The notes: generated from the sequence alone by a model not told the origin. A stretch of DNA of 64,000 bases from Desulfopila aestuarii DSM 18488 (GCF_900143695.1 NZ_FRFE01000011.1:112115-176114); one strand, 5' to 3'; positions 27,718 to 38,396 are shown, numbered from the stretch's first letter. Program-made: numbers and translations.

Positions 27718-27910
27718 TATTAATAGAAATAGGAGAGGAGCTGATTTTCCACTTTGACTTGGCCGCAGGCTCTGCTTGTGGTAATATGCCCGCCAGCGTG
27801 TTGAATTTTCGCTCTGATAAAACTAACATCTTTCGCTCCATTATCTCTTTCCCATGCTTTCTTGCAGGATAGCAGACATCCCCAGGGAGCATCATTTCAA
27901 TAAAAGACAT

Positions 27911-29719
27911 ATGAAAAAAGTTCTCTATATAACTGCTGTCGCCTGGTGCCTCCTGATGTTAAATGGCTGTGCTGAGGGACCCAAAAGGGTCTTGCCCAAT
28001 GACGCTACCGGAGGTCTGAAACCAGGCCAGACGGATAAAAGTACGCAAACTGGTGTTGAAGGGCAGGGAACACGTTATCTCGATGCTACAGATGGCAAAG
28101 ATCTCTCGCTTGCACAGATAGCGGCTGATAATGTTACCCCGCCACTTACCTATATCAACAGTCGGCTCTACGATTACGGGAAGAAGCTCGATCGCTATAA
28201 AGAGCTCGACCAACAATCGCTTACGGCTAACCTGAGTCCGGAAGAGACAGAGCAGATGGTTAACTGTTTCAAAGATCTCCGGCGGATAACGGATAGCTAT
28301 ACCACCGTTCAGGCATCGTTGCTTCAGGGGAGCGGAACACTCAGTGGTGCGGAGATGATGGCGCTGCAGAAGAGCGATATCGAATTTATTGAAAGTCCCT
28401 GCGGTAAAATGCTGGCTACTACCGACGAAGACGGACCGGTGTTCGGGCAACGCGGCAAGGCGACAGATCTTTCCCAGCTTGAGACGGTGATTGAACGGTA
28501 TTCAGCCAACAAGCAGTACGAGGAGATCGTCCAGACCTGGCTGCAGGTGCCGGCCGAGCAAGTGGATCGCGTTGATCTCAACACACGGTTGAGGTACGCC
28601 AACGCCTTGATGTACCTGCACCAGGAGGATCAGGCGGCCAAGGTGTACGGGCAGATTGTTAATCAGATGTCCGCGTCCGAGGAGCAATCCACCGATCTCA
28701 TTTCGCTCAGGAAAACACTTGCCGATCTCTATACCGCCAGCGGCAATTATCCGGCGGCAGAAGAGCAGTATAAGAAAATTTCGCAGGACTTTACTAACCT
28801 TACCGCCATTGATGAGTGGTCAAAGCTGCAACTATCCATCCTTGAACGCAGTGTGGCCGGAAGCCCTGAACTGACGGAATATTCAGGATTGTTGCGGAAC
28901 TACCTTGGCTTTATTCCGGAAAAAGACGGGTATAAGGTTGTTTGGCAGGCTGAAGAGTTTTTGACCAATTATCCCTACTCCGCGGTTTCCTCTAATGTTG
29001 ACCTGATCAAAAAACGGGCCCAGGAAAAAGCCGATGCCTGGATGAACGGTTTTATGGGCAAGGTGGATGAACTGGTAGCAGAAAAGAAATTCCAGGAAGC
29101 CATCCAACTGGTGGAGAACGCACCGGTTGACCTGATGGATGAGGAAAAACGTAACGCCCTCAAGGTGAAAAAAGAAGACTTCGTTCTGGCCGAAGCGGTG
29201 GAAAAAGAAACTTCAAAACTTGCCAACGTCCAGGAACTGCAGCAGAAATGGAACAGCGGTATGCTGCTGGTAAAAGGGGAGCGCTTTGATGAGGCGATCG
29301 CCGTTTTTACAGAAATGCTGGGCACCGAATATGGAACAAAAGCACAGGAAAAGATAGTCGAGGTTTCACAACTGGCAGCACGGGAAGAGCGCCGGAAGGC
29401 GGCAGATCTCTTTATCCGATACACCAAGACCACTGATGTCGAAGGCCAGAAAAAGCTTTTGATCGAGTCTCGTAAAATTTTAAAAGATATCCTGATCAAA
29501 TATCCCGATGTTGATATTGCTGAGAAGGTGCGCGGCAATATTCAGCGGGTGGAGCAGGAGATGAACGCCATAGATCCGACGTTGCTTTCAAGGGTGGATA
29601 TGGGTCTTGAAGCTCCTGCAAAGGAAGAAATTGATGTATTTGATACTGCTCAGGGCCGCCAACCAACACAGCCTTCAGCGTCGCAGCTGCCGATCCTGGT
29701 GCAGCCACCAAGTCAGTAA
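27911..29719 (+). CDS. Repeat-rich lipoprotein (TPR-like)
   Basis: A 602-residue lipoprotein of unknown function. ATG 27911 begins MKKVLYITAVAWCLLML and the lipobox is LNGC, so it is lipid-anchored in the periplasm. The middle (about 190-500) is helical with TPR-like pairs such as YASGNYPAAEEQYKKI and GERFDEAIAVFTEM, and the last 40 residues are low-complexity and proline-rich. It follows the penicillin-binding protein by 193 bp in the same direction, which suggests but does not prove a cell-envelope role. A strong terminator follows. Confidence 0.8.
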   Translation: MKKVLYITAVAWCLLMLNGCAEGPKRVLPNDATGGLKPGQTDKSTQTGVEGQGTRYLDATDGKDLSLAQIAADNVTPPLTYINSRLYDYGKKLDRYKELDQQSLTANLSPEETEQMVNCFKDLRRITDSYTTVQASLLQGSGTLSGAEMMALQKSDIEFIESPCGKMLATTDEDGPVFGQRGKATDLSQLETVIERYSANKQYEEIVQTWLQVPAEQVDRVDLNTRLRYANALMYLHQEDQAAKVYGQIVNQMSASEEQSTDLISLRKTLADLYTASGNYPAAEEQYKKISQDFTNLTAIDEWSKLQLSILERSVAGSPELTEYSGLLRNYLGFIPEKDGYKVVWQAEEFLTNYPYSAVSSNVDLIKKRAQEKADAWMNGFMGKVDELVAEKKFQEAIQLVENAPVDLMDEEKRNALKVKKEDFVLAEAVEKETSKLANVQELQQKWNSGMLLVKGERFDEAIAVFTEMLGTEYGTKAQEKIVEVSQLAAREERRKAADLFIRYTKTTDVEGQKKLLIESRKILKDILIKYPDVDIAEKVRGNIQRVEQEMNAIDPTLLSRVDMGLEAPAKEEIDVFDTAQGRQPTQPSASQLPILVQPPSQ

Positions 29720-29748
29720 GACGTTCAATACAGATTGTTCATTTAAGA

Positions 29749-29785
29749 CCCCCGAGGAAGTCTTTCCTCGGGGGCTTTCTTTTTA
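29749..29785 (+). terminator. Intrinsic terminator after the TPR-like lipoprotein gene
   Basis: CCCCCGAGGAA (29749-29759) pairs with TTCCTCGGGGG (29764-29774), an 11-bp stem with a 4-nt loop, followed by CTTTCTTTTT. Ends the transcript 30 bp after the lipoprotein stop. Confidence 0.9.
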
Positions 29786-29922
29786 TAGTCCATTTCCATT
29801 CCGGAACCACTTTCGTCTATACTGAAAACATACTTTCTGAGATTGATATCTCTTTGGTTGCTATCAGCGCCATGACTGCTGTTCTGACAGGTGGCAACAA
29901 CTTCCAGTATGATGGAGAAGAT

Positions 29923-30582
29923 ATGGATGGAAAAACAACGCGAAGCCAGACGGATAAGCAACATACATTTGAGGCGCTCTTCAAAAAGCTGATGAACGAG
30001 ATCCATGCAGCTTCGAGTCCAAACTCAATAATGGTGGGTTTACGAAATAAGATTTTAAAAGTCTATGATGTCGAAATGGCAACCATCTTCCTGGTCGATG
30101 CAAAAAAGAATCAGCTCGTATCCTAGGTACTGCTGCCAGGGGATGCGCTTTCAAAGATCAGGATGAGCATTAATAGGGAGAGTATCGTCGGTTTTGTAGC
30201 AGATACCAGGAAAACGCTCAATATCAATAATGTCTACGATAAAGAAGAGCTGTGTCAGATCCATCCGGGACTGACCTTTGACCGACGTTGGGATGAGAAG
30301 GGTGGACACCGGACCCGGCAGGTGCTGTCCACCCCGGTTGTTCATCAGAAGAACCTGATGGGGGTCATTCAGCTTATTAATAAGGTGAGTGGTGCGGATT
30401 TCGACAGCAGGGATGAAGAACGAATTGGTGAACTCGCCGAGACCCTCGGAATAGCGCTTTTCAACCATTACAAATCAGGTAAGAAAATACCTCTGCGCTA
30501 TGAGGAACTGGTGCGAAGAGATATTATATCTGCTCAGGAAATGGAACGTGCAATGGTTATAGCAACTCAGCATGAGCGTGAC
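29923..30582 (+). pseudogene. Remnant of a GAF-domain / GspE-N-like protein
   Basis: The frame opening at ATG 29923 (GGAGA upstream) gives the first half of a GAF domain (SIMVGLRNKILKVYDVEMATIFLVDAKKNQLVS), meets an in-frame TAG at 30124-30126, then continues in the same frame with the rest (INRESIVGFVADTRKTLNINNVYD, GVIQLINK). The TAG stands where a Trp codon (TGG) would be expected. After the GAF domain, YEELVRRDIISAQEMERAMVIATQ resembles the N-terminal domain of GspE/PilB-type ATPases, but no ATPase follows; the frame runs into antisense of the DUF309 gene at 30607. So: one nonsense mutation and a lost 3' end. The GspE link is inference. Confidence 0.7.
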
Positions 30583-30606
30583 AATCTGACCGGTTCTGCT
30601 TTCTAT

Positions 30607-31149
30607 TCAGTAGCCTGTGAGCAGTTTAGGCGGAGTGAGGGATTTGGACTTCAGGGCTCCAATCAGCCGTTCAGGTGGAAAGTAAGCGGCCAGAGTGTCG
30701 TGCTGCGCTTCAAGCACAGGCAGGGCTTTGGCTGCGATCTTGCTGGCCTGGGGCTGAAGATCGCATTCAAGCTTGATGTAAACCCCGGCAGCCCGGATCA
30801 GGGCCTGCAATAAGAGTTTTGTTTCACCGGTTGCGTGATACCAGTCATGTTCAAGTACTTCATGCATCTCGAAAAAAAGCTCGAGATCCCAGAGCATAAA
30901 GCTGCGGAGAAAGGGATCGTCTATTTTGCCGGAAATGGATTCTATAGCCTTTCGGTACCGATGAAGACGTTCGTTGATGTATGCCACATAGATTTCAGCC
31001 GGTTCAGTGGCCAGGAACTGTTGGGCAACAGTCATTACAGGCTTTTCACTTCCTTCTTTCAGCGAGAGCGCAAGCGCGCTGGAAAGTTCATTTCTGATGT
31101 CGCGGCTCAACCGGTCAGTGAAGGGGTTGAAGCGAAGCTGGTTTTTCAT
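30607..31149 (-). CDS. DUF309 domain protein
   Basis: A 180-residue protein whose C-terminal half carries the DUF309 pattern FEMHEVLEHDWYHATGETKLLLQALIRAAGVYIKLE, with the conserved HE..E..W histidine/glutamate cluster. The biochemical role of DUF309 is unknown. It is the last gene of the tolC-adaptor-RND series (27 bp after the pump), so it may be co-transcribed with it. On the 3' side it abuts the decayed GAF gene. Confidence 0.85.
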   Translation of the reverse strand: MKNQLRFNPFTDRLSRDIRNELSSALALSLKEGSEKPVMTVAQQFLATEPAEIYVAYINERLHRYRKAIESISGKIDDPFLRSFMLWDLELFFEMHEVLEHDWYHATGETKLLLQALIRAAGVYIKLECDLQPQASKIAAKALPVLEAQHDTLAAYFPPERLIGALKSKSLTPPKLLTGY

Positions 31150-31176
31150 CGTGATATCTTCCTTAAGGTGCTGGGG

Positions 31177-34100
31177 TTACAGCGTCTTGTTTTTCAACAT
31201 AAAATACATGACTGGCACCGCCATACGACTGATCAAAAGCGAGGCGATCTCGCCGAACATAAGCGAAATGGCAAGCCCTTGAAATATCGGGTCGGCCAGA
31301 ATAACCGAGGCCCCGACCACCACCGCCAGTGCTGTCAGCAGCATGGGACGGAAGCGGATGGCACCGGCATCAACAACTGCCTTGTCGAGTTGCTGGCCTT
31401 CTCGTACCCGCTGCTCGATGAAATCGACGAGGATGATGGAGTTTCGCACAACAATACCGGCACCGGCCATGAAACCGATCATTGAGGTAGCGGTAAAAAA
31501 GGCGCCAAAGCCCCAGTGCGCCGGTAGAATACCAATCAGCGAGAAGGGGATGGCAGCCATGACAACAAAAGGGGTAAGGTAGCTCTTGAACCAGCCTACC
31601 ATCAGCATGTAGATCAGAATCATCACTACGCAGAAGGCAAGTCCCAGATCACGGAACACCTCAAGGGTGATGTGCCATTCGCCGTCCCATTTCATTGCGG
31701 GCTGTGACTCATCAAAGGGCTGGCTGAGGTTGTAAAGCTCGACCTTCCCTTCTGATCCGCCATAATCGGCAGCGTTAAGTTCCTTGAGGCGATTATTCAT
31801 TTCAAAGATAGCATAGACCGGGCTTTCGACCGAACCGGCTACATCACCGGTCACATAAATGACTGGTTTAAGGTTCTTGCGATATATCGGTTGCTCGACC
31901 CTAATTTCACTGACGTTGACCAGCTCACGAAGGGGAATCATATATCCCGACCTGTTATTTTCTGGGCGCAGAGAGATGTTGAGGATATTGTCAATCCTGG
32001 CGCGATAAATGAGAGGGAGCTGCAGGACTATGTTGATCTCTTCCTTGTCGGTTGGCTGGTGGAAAAGATCAAAGGCGAGGCCGCCCATGCCGATCTCGAT
32101 GGTGCGGGTGATCTGTTCTTCGGAGATACCGTTGATTGCAGCTTTTTCTTTATCCACTGTCAGCACGGTTTTGGTTCTGTCGTCCTCTCTGAACCAGTCG
32201 ACATCGACCACCCCTTCGCTGGAGTGGAAAATATCTTTCACCGCATTTGCCAGTTGAACCCGCGCCTCATCACTTGGTCCGTAAATCTCTGCCACCAGGG
32301 TCTGCAATACTGGCGGACCGGGGGGGACTTCAGCAACGGCTACAGTGGCGCCATATTTTTCTGCGATGACGGCGACTTCCGGCCTGATACGACGGGCGAT
32401 GTCATGGCTTTGCAGGTTACGAGCATTTTTCGGCAGCAGATTCACCTGGATATCGGCCATGGTTGGGCCTTTTCGCAGGAAATAATGGCGGACCAAACCA
32501 TTGAAGTTGTAGGGTGAAGCCGTGCCAGCATAGATCTGGTAATTTACCACGGCGGGATCTTCCTGTACTATCTCCGCCATCTCCAAAGCGACCCGGGAGG
32601 TGTGTTCCAGGGTTGATCCTTCCGGCATGTTGAGTATGATCTGGAATTCGCTCTTATTGTCGAAAGGTAGCATCTTGACCTTGACCATGCCGAGGTAGAC
32701 CATGGATGCAGCGCCGATGAGAAGAGCGGTTATGGTAAAAAAGAATAGCATCCTCCAGGCGGGGTGTGAGAGCAACGGGTCCATGACCAGATGGTAAATC
32801 CTGGTGAACCAGTCGTCAGGCATGCTCTCTTCATGGCTGCTTGTTCCATGGTCGTTTTTTCGCAAGAGGCGTGCTGCGGCCCAGGGGGTGACGGTAAAGG
32901 CGATAAGAAGAGAAAATACCATTGCCGCGGAAGAACCCACCGGAATCGGTCGCATGTAGGGCCCCATCAGTCCGCCCACAAAGGCCATTGGCAGGATGGC
33001 GGCGATGACAGCCCAGGTTGCGAGAATCGTGGGATTACCAACTTCACTCACCGCCTCGATGGCAACACTTACCCTTGATTTTTCTTTGTTCGCAGGCAGA
33101 TGAAGATGGCGGACGATATTTTCAACGACCACAATGGCATCATCAACCAGAATACCGATGGAGAAGATGAGGGCAAATAGAGTTATCCGGTTGAGGGTGT
33201 AACCATAAAGATAAAAAATGAGAAGTGTGAGCGCCAGAGTTGACGGAATGGCTAGCATAACCACCATCGATTCCCGCCAGCCGAGAAAAAATAGAATCAG
33301 TATTGCGACACCAAAAACCGCGATACCCATGTGCAGCAGTAACTCATTGGATTTATCCGCTGCGGTTTCGCCGTAATCACGGGTGACGGTTACAGTAATA
33401 TCTTCAGGGATAAGGGTGGGGCGCAGTGTTTCTATTTTCGCCAGCACCTCTTCCACCACTGACACTGCATTAGCACCTGGTCGTTTGGCGATTGACAGGG
33501 TAACGGCAGGCTCGGGTGCTGGCAATCCAGGTGCACCGAAAAGAACGTAATTGTTGGGTTCCTCTGGCCCGTCAATGATTGTGGCCACATCCTCAAGATA
33601 GACTGGGAGCCCACCATATACACCTACTACCACTCGTCCAAGCTCCTGTGCGCTGCCGAGAAACGTGCCCGTCTGCAGCAGGATTTCCTGGTTCATTGAC
33701 TGCAGATTGCCGGAAAAAGACTGCAGATTCACCTGGCTGATATGCGGCGCCAGATCGGTGACGTTGAGATTTCGTGAGGCGAGCAACAACGGATCGAAAA
33801 GGACGCGTACCTGGCGTCTGGCACCACCGATAAGAGTGGTTTCGGCGACATTGGTGATACTCTTGATTGAGTCGTCTACCTGGGCGGCTAATCGTCGTAA
33901 CGTCAGGTGGTCGTAGTTTCGACTGTGAAAGGTAAGGGCGAGGATTGGCACATCGTCGATGGTGTGTGGTTTGATCAGTGGCTTTGAGACCGAATGGGGG
34001 ATACGATCGAAGTTGGTTGCAAGCTTCTGGTTGAGCCGGACGATCGAGGTCTCAAGATCTTCACCAACATAGAAACGGACCACCAGAAGGCTGTGGCCCG

Positions 34101-34383
34101 GCATCGATGTCGAATAGATGTATTCAACCCCAGGCAGCTCGTAGAGTAGTTTCTCCATTGGAATGGTCAACCGCTGTTCCACCTCTTTCGGAGTGGCTCC
34201 CGGCATGCTCACCATCACGTCAATCATGGGTACTTTTATCTGTGGCTCTTCTTCCCTTGGCAGCAAAACGATGGCAAGAAGGCCAAGCAGGATGGAAGCG
34301 AGAATGGCAAGTGGTGTCAGCCTCGAGTTGATAAAAGCCTGGGCCAGATGGCCGGCAAAACCTGGAGCATTTTGTTCTGTCAT
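31177..34383 (-). CDS. RND efflux transporter, inner membrane pump
   Basis: A 1068-residue AcrB/MexB-type resistance-nodulation-division pump driven by proton motive force. It opens with an N-terminal helix ([21 protein letters not shown]), two large periplasmic loops and groups of six hydrophobic segments in each half; [23 protein letters not shown] and [20 protein letters not shown] (with the TM4 DD) are diagnostic. Sequence such as [28 protein letters not shown] resembles the HAE/heavy-metal-like branch common in Desulfobacterota. 47 bp after the adaptor gene; substrate unknown. Confidence 0.93.
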   Translation of the reverse strand: MTEQNAPGFAGHLAQAFINSRLTPLAILASILLGLLAIVLLPREEEPQIKVPMIDVMVSMPGATPKEVEQRLTIPMEKLLYELPGVEYIYSTSMPGHSLLVVRFYVGEDLETSIVRLNQKLATNFDRIPHSVSKPLIKPHTIDDVPILALTFHSRNYDHLTLRRLAAQVDDSIKSITNVAETTLIGGARRQVRVLFDPLLLASRNLNVTDLAPHISQVNLQSFSGNLQSMNQEILLQTGTFLGSAQELGRVVVGVYGGLPVYLEDVATIIDGPEEPNNYVLFGAPGLPAPEPAVTLSIAKRPGANAVSVVEEVLAKIETLRPTLIPEDITVTVTRDYGETAADKSNELLLHMGIAVFGVAILILFFLGWRESMVVMLAIPSTLALTLLIFYLYGYTLNRITLFALIFSIGILVDDAIVVVENIVRHLHLPANKEKSRVSVAIEAVSEVGNPTILATWAVIAAILPMAFVGGLMGPYMRPIPVGSSAAMVFSLLIAFTVTPWAAARLLRKNDHGTSSHEESMPDDWFTRIYHLVMDPLLSHPAWRMLFFFTITALLIGAASMVYLGMVKVKMLPFDNKSEFQIILNMPEGSTLEHTSRVALEMAEIVQEDPAVVNYQIYAGTASPYNFNGLVRHYFLRKGPTMADIQVNLLPKNARNLQSHDIARRIRPEVAVIAEKYGATVAVAEVPPGPPVLQTLVAEIYGPSDEARVQLANAVKDIFHSSEGVVDVDWFREDDRTKTVLTVDKEKAAINGISEEQITRTIEIGMGGLAFDLFHQPTDKEEINIVLQLPLIYRARIDNILNISLRPENNRSGYMIPLRELVNVSEIRVEQPIYRKNLKPVIYVTGDVAGSVESPVYAIFEMNNRLKELNAADYGGSEGKVELYNLSQPFDESQPAMKWDGEWHITLEVFRDLGLAFCVVMILIYMLMVGWFKSYLTPFVVMAAIPFSLIGILPAHWGFGAFFTATSMIGFMAGAGIVVRNSIILVDFIEQRVREGQQLDKAVVDAGAIRFRPMLLTALAVVVGASVILADPIFQGLAISLMFGEIASLLISRMAVPVMYFMLKNKTL

Positions 34384-34430
34384 TGTTCTTCAGGAGGTAG
34401 TTGAAAATCGTTGGTTAAAGGACACTCTGG

Positions 34431-35456
34431 CTACTGGAAGGTGACTGGCTGGCCGTCTTTCAGCAGGTTCTGGCCTTCGACCACAACCCGTTCTCCCTGA
34501 GCGAGGCCTGAGAGCACCTCGAGAGTGTCGCCATAGCGACTGCCGGTGCGGACCAGACGCAAACGGGCGATATTCTCGTCGACAACAAACATCTGTTCCA
34601 TCTGCCCGTGCATAACCAAAGCCTTGTTGGAAACAGTCAGAGTGTCAGTGTTTTTCCGAGTGAGAACAACTCGTGCAAATTGGCCGGGACGAAGATCGGA
34701 ATGGGCTTGAATATCCAGTTTTACAGGTCCGCTACGAGTGGAGGGATTGGCGGTAGGTGCCACCTCCGTGACAGTACCTATGACTGTGAGGTTGGCGGAA
34801 GGGAGCCTTACGGACAACTGATCCCCTTGTTTCATATGGATGATCATTGCCTCGGGAATTTCGGTAAGAACCTGCAATTGTGTTTCATCTTCGATGTCGA
34901 GCAACGGTTTACCTGGAGTGGCCAAGTCGCCACGATTGGCCATCTTACGAGTTACTCTGCCGTCAAATGGCGCGGTGATGTGAGTGTAACCCTGCATGGT
35001 CTGGGCTTCTTCGTAGGCGGCCTCGGTAATGGTTAACGATTCTTCAAGGGATTTGACAGTTTCCGGGGTAGCAGCATTTTTGGCGAGCAGCTTCTTTTCC
35101 CGGTCCAGGTTGCGGCGGGCTTGTTGAAACTCCGCCTGCGCCCGGCGAAGGCGGGCGTCGATTTCACCGGCACTGATTTCAAGCAACACATCTCCTTTCC
35201 GCACTTCGGAACCAAGAACTACCGGCATGGTGGAGATGGTGCCGCTGACTTTTGTTGAGATCTCTGCCCGATTCTTTGAGGCCACCGTGCCAAGCACCTC
35301 AATTTGATTCGTCACGGGTGATAATTGCACCTCTGCCACCGTCACCTTTTGGATAGGCAGCTCGACTTTCGACCTGGCTTCAGGGTCTTCTGTCCGGCAG
35401 CCGAACAACAGGGAAAATAGTAGGGCAACTCCACAGGCTCGCCACAATGATTTCAT
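34431..35456 (-). CDS. RND efflux periplasmic adaptor (membrane fusion protein), lipoprotein
   Basis: A 341-residue adaptor that links pump and outer-membrane channel. The start at 35456 has GGAG eight bases upstream and begins MKSLWRACGVALLFSLLFGC with lipobox LFGC; the longer frame is rejected. HlyD-type features: beta-barrel/lipoyl halves (LGTVASKNRAEISTKVSGTI, YTHITAPFDGRVTRKMANRGDLATPGKPL) flanking a coiled coil (about 110-160). Lies 105 bp from tolC-like and 47 bp from the pump gene. Confidence 0.92.
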   Translation of the reverse strand: MKSLWRACGVALLFSLLFGCRTEDPEARSKVELPIQKVTVAEVQLSPVTNQIEVLGTVASKNRAEISTKVSGTISTMPVVLGSEVRKGDVLLEISAGEIDARLRRAQAEFQQARRNLDREKKLLAKNAATPETVKSLEESLTITEAAYEEAQTMQGYTHITAPFDGRVTRKMANRGDLATPGKPLLDIEDETQLQVLTEIPEAMIIHMKQGDQLSVRLPSANLTVIGTVTEVAPTANPSTRSGPVKLDIQAHSDLRPGQFARVVLTRKNTDTLTVSNKALVMHGQMEQMFVVDENIARLRLVRTGSRYGDTLEVLSGLAQGERVVVEGQNLLKDGQPVTFQ

Positions 35457-35561
35457 CTTTACGTCTCCAGTTAGACAAGTTTTTCTCATAAAACATCACG
35501 AAGGGGATACGTACCCCTATGGAATTCATTCATAAACAACACAAAACGAATGTCTCAGGTA

Positions 35562-36908
35562 CTAAAACTGTCCGGCTCCGGTGGCGCGCCGCAGATTGGC
35601 GATAGCTATCCTGTTCTCGGCCTTGGCACTTGCCCGTCGTGCCCGGGCATCGGTAAGGCGCATTTCCGTATCGATCAGGTCAGAGGCCAGGATAACACCC
35701 TCCTGAAACCTGGTTCGACTCAGCTTTGCGCTCTCTTCAGCCACCTCAACCATTTTAGCGGTGAGTTGAAGCCGCTCCAATGTCTGCATGTAATTGATCT
35801 CGGCTTGCTGCATTTCAAGGTCGAGGGCCAGATCGATTTTGGCCTGCATCGCCTGCATTTCAGCGAGGCGGGCTTGGGCCGCGGAGATTTCGGCTTCGGT
35901 CCGGTTGCCGTTGTAGAGGCTATAGTTGAGCCGTACGCCGGCCTGCCAGGAATCTCCGGATTCACCAAGCACAGTGCCGTATTCATACTGATAACGGGCA
36001 TAACTGTCGATAACGGGTTTCTCAGTGCTCCGAGCTCCTGAGAGTGCAGCCTCGGCTGCGGAAATCTGGTCGCGTATGACCTCCAGTTCTTTTCGGGCGG
36101 CATGGGTGAACTGCTCCGGGACTTCCTGCTGCTCCACGATTTCCGGCAATGTGCCTTTGCCTTGCGAATGGAGACCGAGAAGGTTCCAGAATATCTTGCA
36201 GGCCAGATCAAAATCGTGGCGGCTGCGTATGCTGTTTTCCCGCTCCCGTGCCTGTTGCAGTTCAAGGTTGAGTATATCTTCCTTTAACAGGTCACCTTCC
36301 TCGTAACGGGCCCTGCCGACTGCAAGCGAAGCCTCGATGGAGGCGACTGCGGCATTTCGCACATCTACCATCTCTTCTGCCTGGCGAATGTTGTAGTAGC
36401 TGCGCACCACCTCATAGGCTAGTTGATGATGAACGGCGCCGAGTCGACTTTCTGCTGCCCGTTTTGTTGCGTCGGCTTGCTCAATTTCAGCCCTGGTCTT
36501 GCCGCCGTCATAGAGGCGATATTGGAGCATGGCCTGCAGTGCGAGACTGTCTGTTCGGCCAGGGTCATTGAAATCGATGGAGTTGTCGAAGGCACCTTGG
36601 TTGAGGATATTGCCAAACGAATACATTGGGTTATCGGTTTGGGAGTATTCGCTGCCGAGCGTTACAGTCGGTAGGGTGGCAGAAAGTGCGGCAGTGGCCA
36701 TCGCCTGTGAGGAGGCGATCCGTTCCAAGGCAATATGGATTTCCGGATTGTTCGTCAGTGCATATTCGACTGCCTGAGCAAGACTCCACTCTCCCGGTAT
36801 CTCAAGAGATAACGGTTGCGTCTCAGAGAAGGCTATGTAAGGTGTTGCTGGCAGTAAAAAGGCGAGCATGGTGAGGGCTCGAGCAGATTGATGAAATAAT
36901 GAAAGCAT
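35562..36908 (-). CDS. TolC-family outer membrane efflux protein
   Basis: A 448-residue outer-membrane factor with a Sec signal peptide (about 1-27). Two repeats of long alpha-helices and short strands are visible, e.g. WSLAQAVEYALTNNPEI, LQYRLYDGGKTRAEIEQADA and LNYSLYNGNRTEAEISAAQA, as expected of the 12-stranded barrel and tunnel. First gene of the pump operon; a promoter with TTGACA lies about 45-75 bp upstream. Expected to export whatever the pump picks up. Confidence 0.92.
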   Translation of the reverse strand: MLSLFHQSARALTMLAFLLPATPYIAFSETQPLSLEIPGEWSLAQAVEYALTNNPEIHIALERIASSQAMATAALSATLPTVTLGSEYSQTDNPMYSFGNILNQGAFDNSIDFNDPGRTDSLALQAMLQYRLYDGGKTRAEIEQADATKRAAESRLGAVHHQLAYEVVRSYYNIRQAEEMVDVRNAAVASIEASLAVGRARYEEGDLLKEDILNLELQQARERENSIRSRHDFDLACKIFWNLLGLHSQGKGTLPEIVEQQEVPEQFTHAARKELEVIRDQISAAEAALSGARSTEKPVIDSYARYQYEYGTVLGESGDSWQAGVRLNYSLYNGNRTEAEISAAQARLAEMQAMQAKIDLALDLEMQQAEINYMQTLERLQLTAKMVEVAEESAKLSRTRFQEGVILASDLIDTEMRLTDARARRASAKAENRIAIANLRRATGAGQF

Positions 36909-36950
36909 AGTTATTTACATAAGATATTAAATTTAATTATTTGATTAAAT

Positions 36951-36979
36951 AGAGTAAGTGGTATTTTAAATTCTGTCAA
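36951..36979 (-). promoter_or_regulatory. Sigma-70-like promoter of the efflux operon
   Basis: On the minus strand TTGACA (36979-36974) with a 17-nt spacer to TACTCT (36956-36951), a perfect -35 and a weak -10. About 40 bp before the tolC-like start. An inverted repeat, TATGTAT and ATACATA with a 6-bp spacer, lies upstream near 37013-37032. Confidence 0.4.
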
Positions 36980-37159
36980 AGAAAAATCTCTATCTCTCAT
37001 CCATGTACAACATATGTATTTAAATATACATAAAAAAAAGAGAGTGAAAAAATGCATCTATTCAGAAATAATGACAAATGTAATTATATTGTATGTTAGG
37101 CGAAATGGGTAGTGTTTTCGGTGAGGTATTTTTGAAGTTCGTCTACCAGTAATTGATTA

Positions 37160-37666
37160 CTATCGACAAAGGTGGGTCCGCCAGACGTCAATCTTTTCCT
37201 CAAGTGAATATCTGGCATTGGCAGGGCTGGTAGAAATCAGGCGTTTGACGCGGATATGGTCGAGCAGCGTATCCAGGGAGGGGATGACATACCTTTTGAA
37301 GGTCTGTTCGGCTTTGGTGCCGTTGAAAAATATCTGCTCAATTGATGGATAGTAGGTCAGCAAGCTACGAAAATCATTAGATATAATGGAGCTATCATCG
37401 ATATCGGTGTCGAGACTGGATGCTCTGGTGCAGGAAGCGATGACGTCCCAGAGGCCGATACGGTTGGCCAGGAGGATCTGAAGCCGTCGTTCGTAGTCGA
37501 GCTCAAAACTCGCACCAATGATTTGGCCCATGATATGCCAGAATCCGTTTCGAGGATGGGCATAATACTGCGTTTCAGATAAAGAGACCCGGCCGGGCAT
37601 GCTACCAAGGATGAGGATGCGAGTCTGTTGATCAACAACCGGGGGAAAGCTTTGCAGAGTGTTCAT
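37160..37666 (-). CDS. Hypoxanthine-DNA glycosylase (uracil-DNA glycosylase superfamily, family 6)
   Basis: A 168-residue glycosylase that removes deaminated adenine (hypoxanthine) from DNA. LILGSMPGRVSL and YYAHPRNGFWHIMGQI match the active-site pattern, with RIGLWDVIASCTRASSLD and FNGTKAEQTF further on and the C-terminal STSPANARYSLEEKI substrate loop. Size is typical. The 250 bp upstream of it (36909-37159) are A/T-rich and otherwise hold only the promoter of the efflux operon. Confidence 0.9.
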   Translation of the reverse strand: MNTLQSFPPVVDQQTRILILGSMPGRVSLSETQYYAHPRNGFWHIMGQIIGASFELDYERRLQILLANRIGLWDVIASCTRASSLDTDIDDSSIISNDFRSLLTYYPSIEQIFFNGTKAEQTFKRYVIPSLDTLLDHIRVKRLISTSPANARYSLEEKIDVWRTHLCR

Positions 37667-37704
37667 AACAGCTTTGAAATTCTTATCTCACTTTGGGCCT
37701 TTAA

Positions 37705-38325
37705 TTACTGGTAGGCCTGGTACCGTCTTCGGAGAAAGTCGAGTCGGTGGTCAATTTCCTCCTTTTCTTCCAGAACATTTTGAAAGCGACGCTCAAGGTC
37801 ATAGTGATCATGCTTTAACTCTTCAATGGTTCGGTAAACCCTTCGACGTTGGTCTTTGGGAGTCGCATTGTCGAGCAGAATATGTTCATTTTGACGAATC
37901 TCATGTTCAATATCGGCAATGCGGCTGTCCATGGATTGAAGTTCGTTATTAAGGGAATTGCTTTTGACGGTGTGCTGATAGATTTCCCGTCCGCCGTCAT
38001 ATCCCTCAAGGAATCCGCTTTCCAGCTTTTCAGGGCAGATCCCGGAATATTGATAGCCTCCTTTGCCTTTGATGAATCCATTGCGCGGTGTGCAAAAGAG
38101 CAGCAAGCCGTTATCGTAGCCTTTCTGGTAGGTGTTGAAATCGGGTGCGATACCATATTCTGAACAGGCTTCTTGATGAGCACCGATTCGCTCGCGCGAT
38201 TCGCCTTTGGCTCCATCTTCATAGCCAATGGTTAACCAGTCGCCGTTCAAACACTCATTTTTGCTTAAAGTGGCGCAACTGGAGAGGGAGCAAATAAGAA
38301 AAAGGCAAATGACTGGAGACTTCAC
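37705..38325 (-). CDS. DUF2799 lipoprotein
   Basis: A 206-residue lipoprotein with lipobox SLSSC (MKSPVICLFLICSLSSC). The segment WLTIGYEDGAKGESRERIGAHQEACSEYGIAPDFNTYQKGYDNGLLLFCTP matches the DUF2799 family. The rest is coiled coil (about 125-205). Function unknown; probably outer-membrane anchored. 71 bp from the hybrid kinase gene. Confidence 0.85.
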   Translation of the reverse strand: MKSPVICLFLICSLSSCATLSKNECLNGDWLTIGYEDGAKGESRERIGAHQEACSEYGIAPDFNTYQKGYDNGLLLFCTPRNGFIKGKGGYQYSGICPEKLESGFLEGYDGGREIYQHTVKSNSLNNELQSMDSRIADIEHEIRQNEHILLDNATPKDQRRRVYRTIEELKHDHYDLERRFQNVLEEKEEIDHRLDFLRRRYQAYQ

Positions 38326-38396
38326 GCCGTTACTCCAAAGTAGGATTGATGGGAATCAATGACACCAAAGTATTGCACGACAGAAAAATGACCTGA

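Noticed and set aside
30583..30813. Plus-strand continuation of the GAF remnant frame
   Set aside because: It is antisense to the DUF309 gene and carries no similarity to GAF or GspE proteins.
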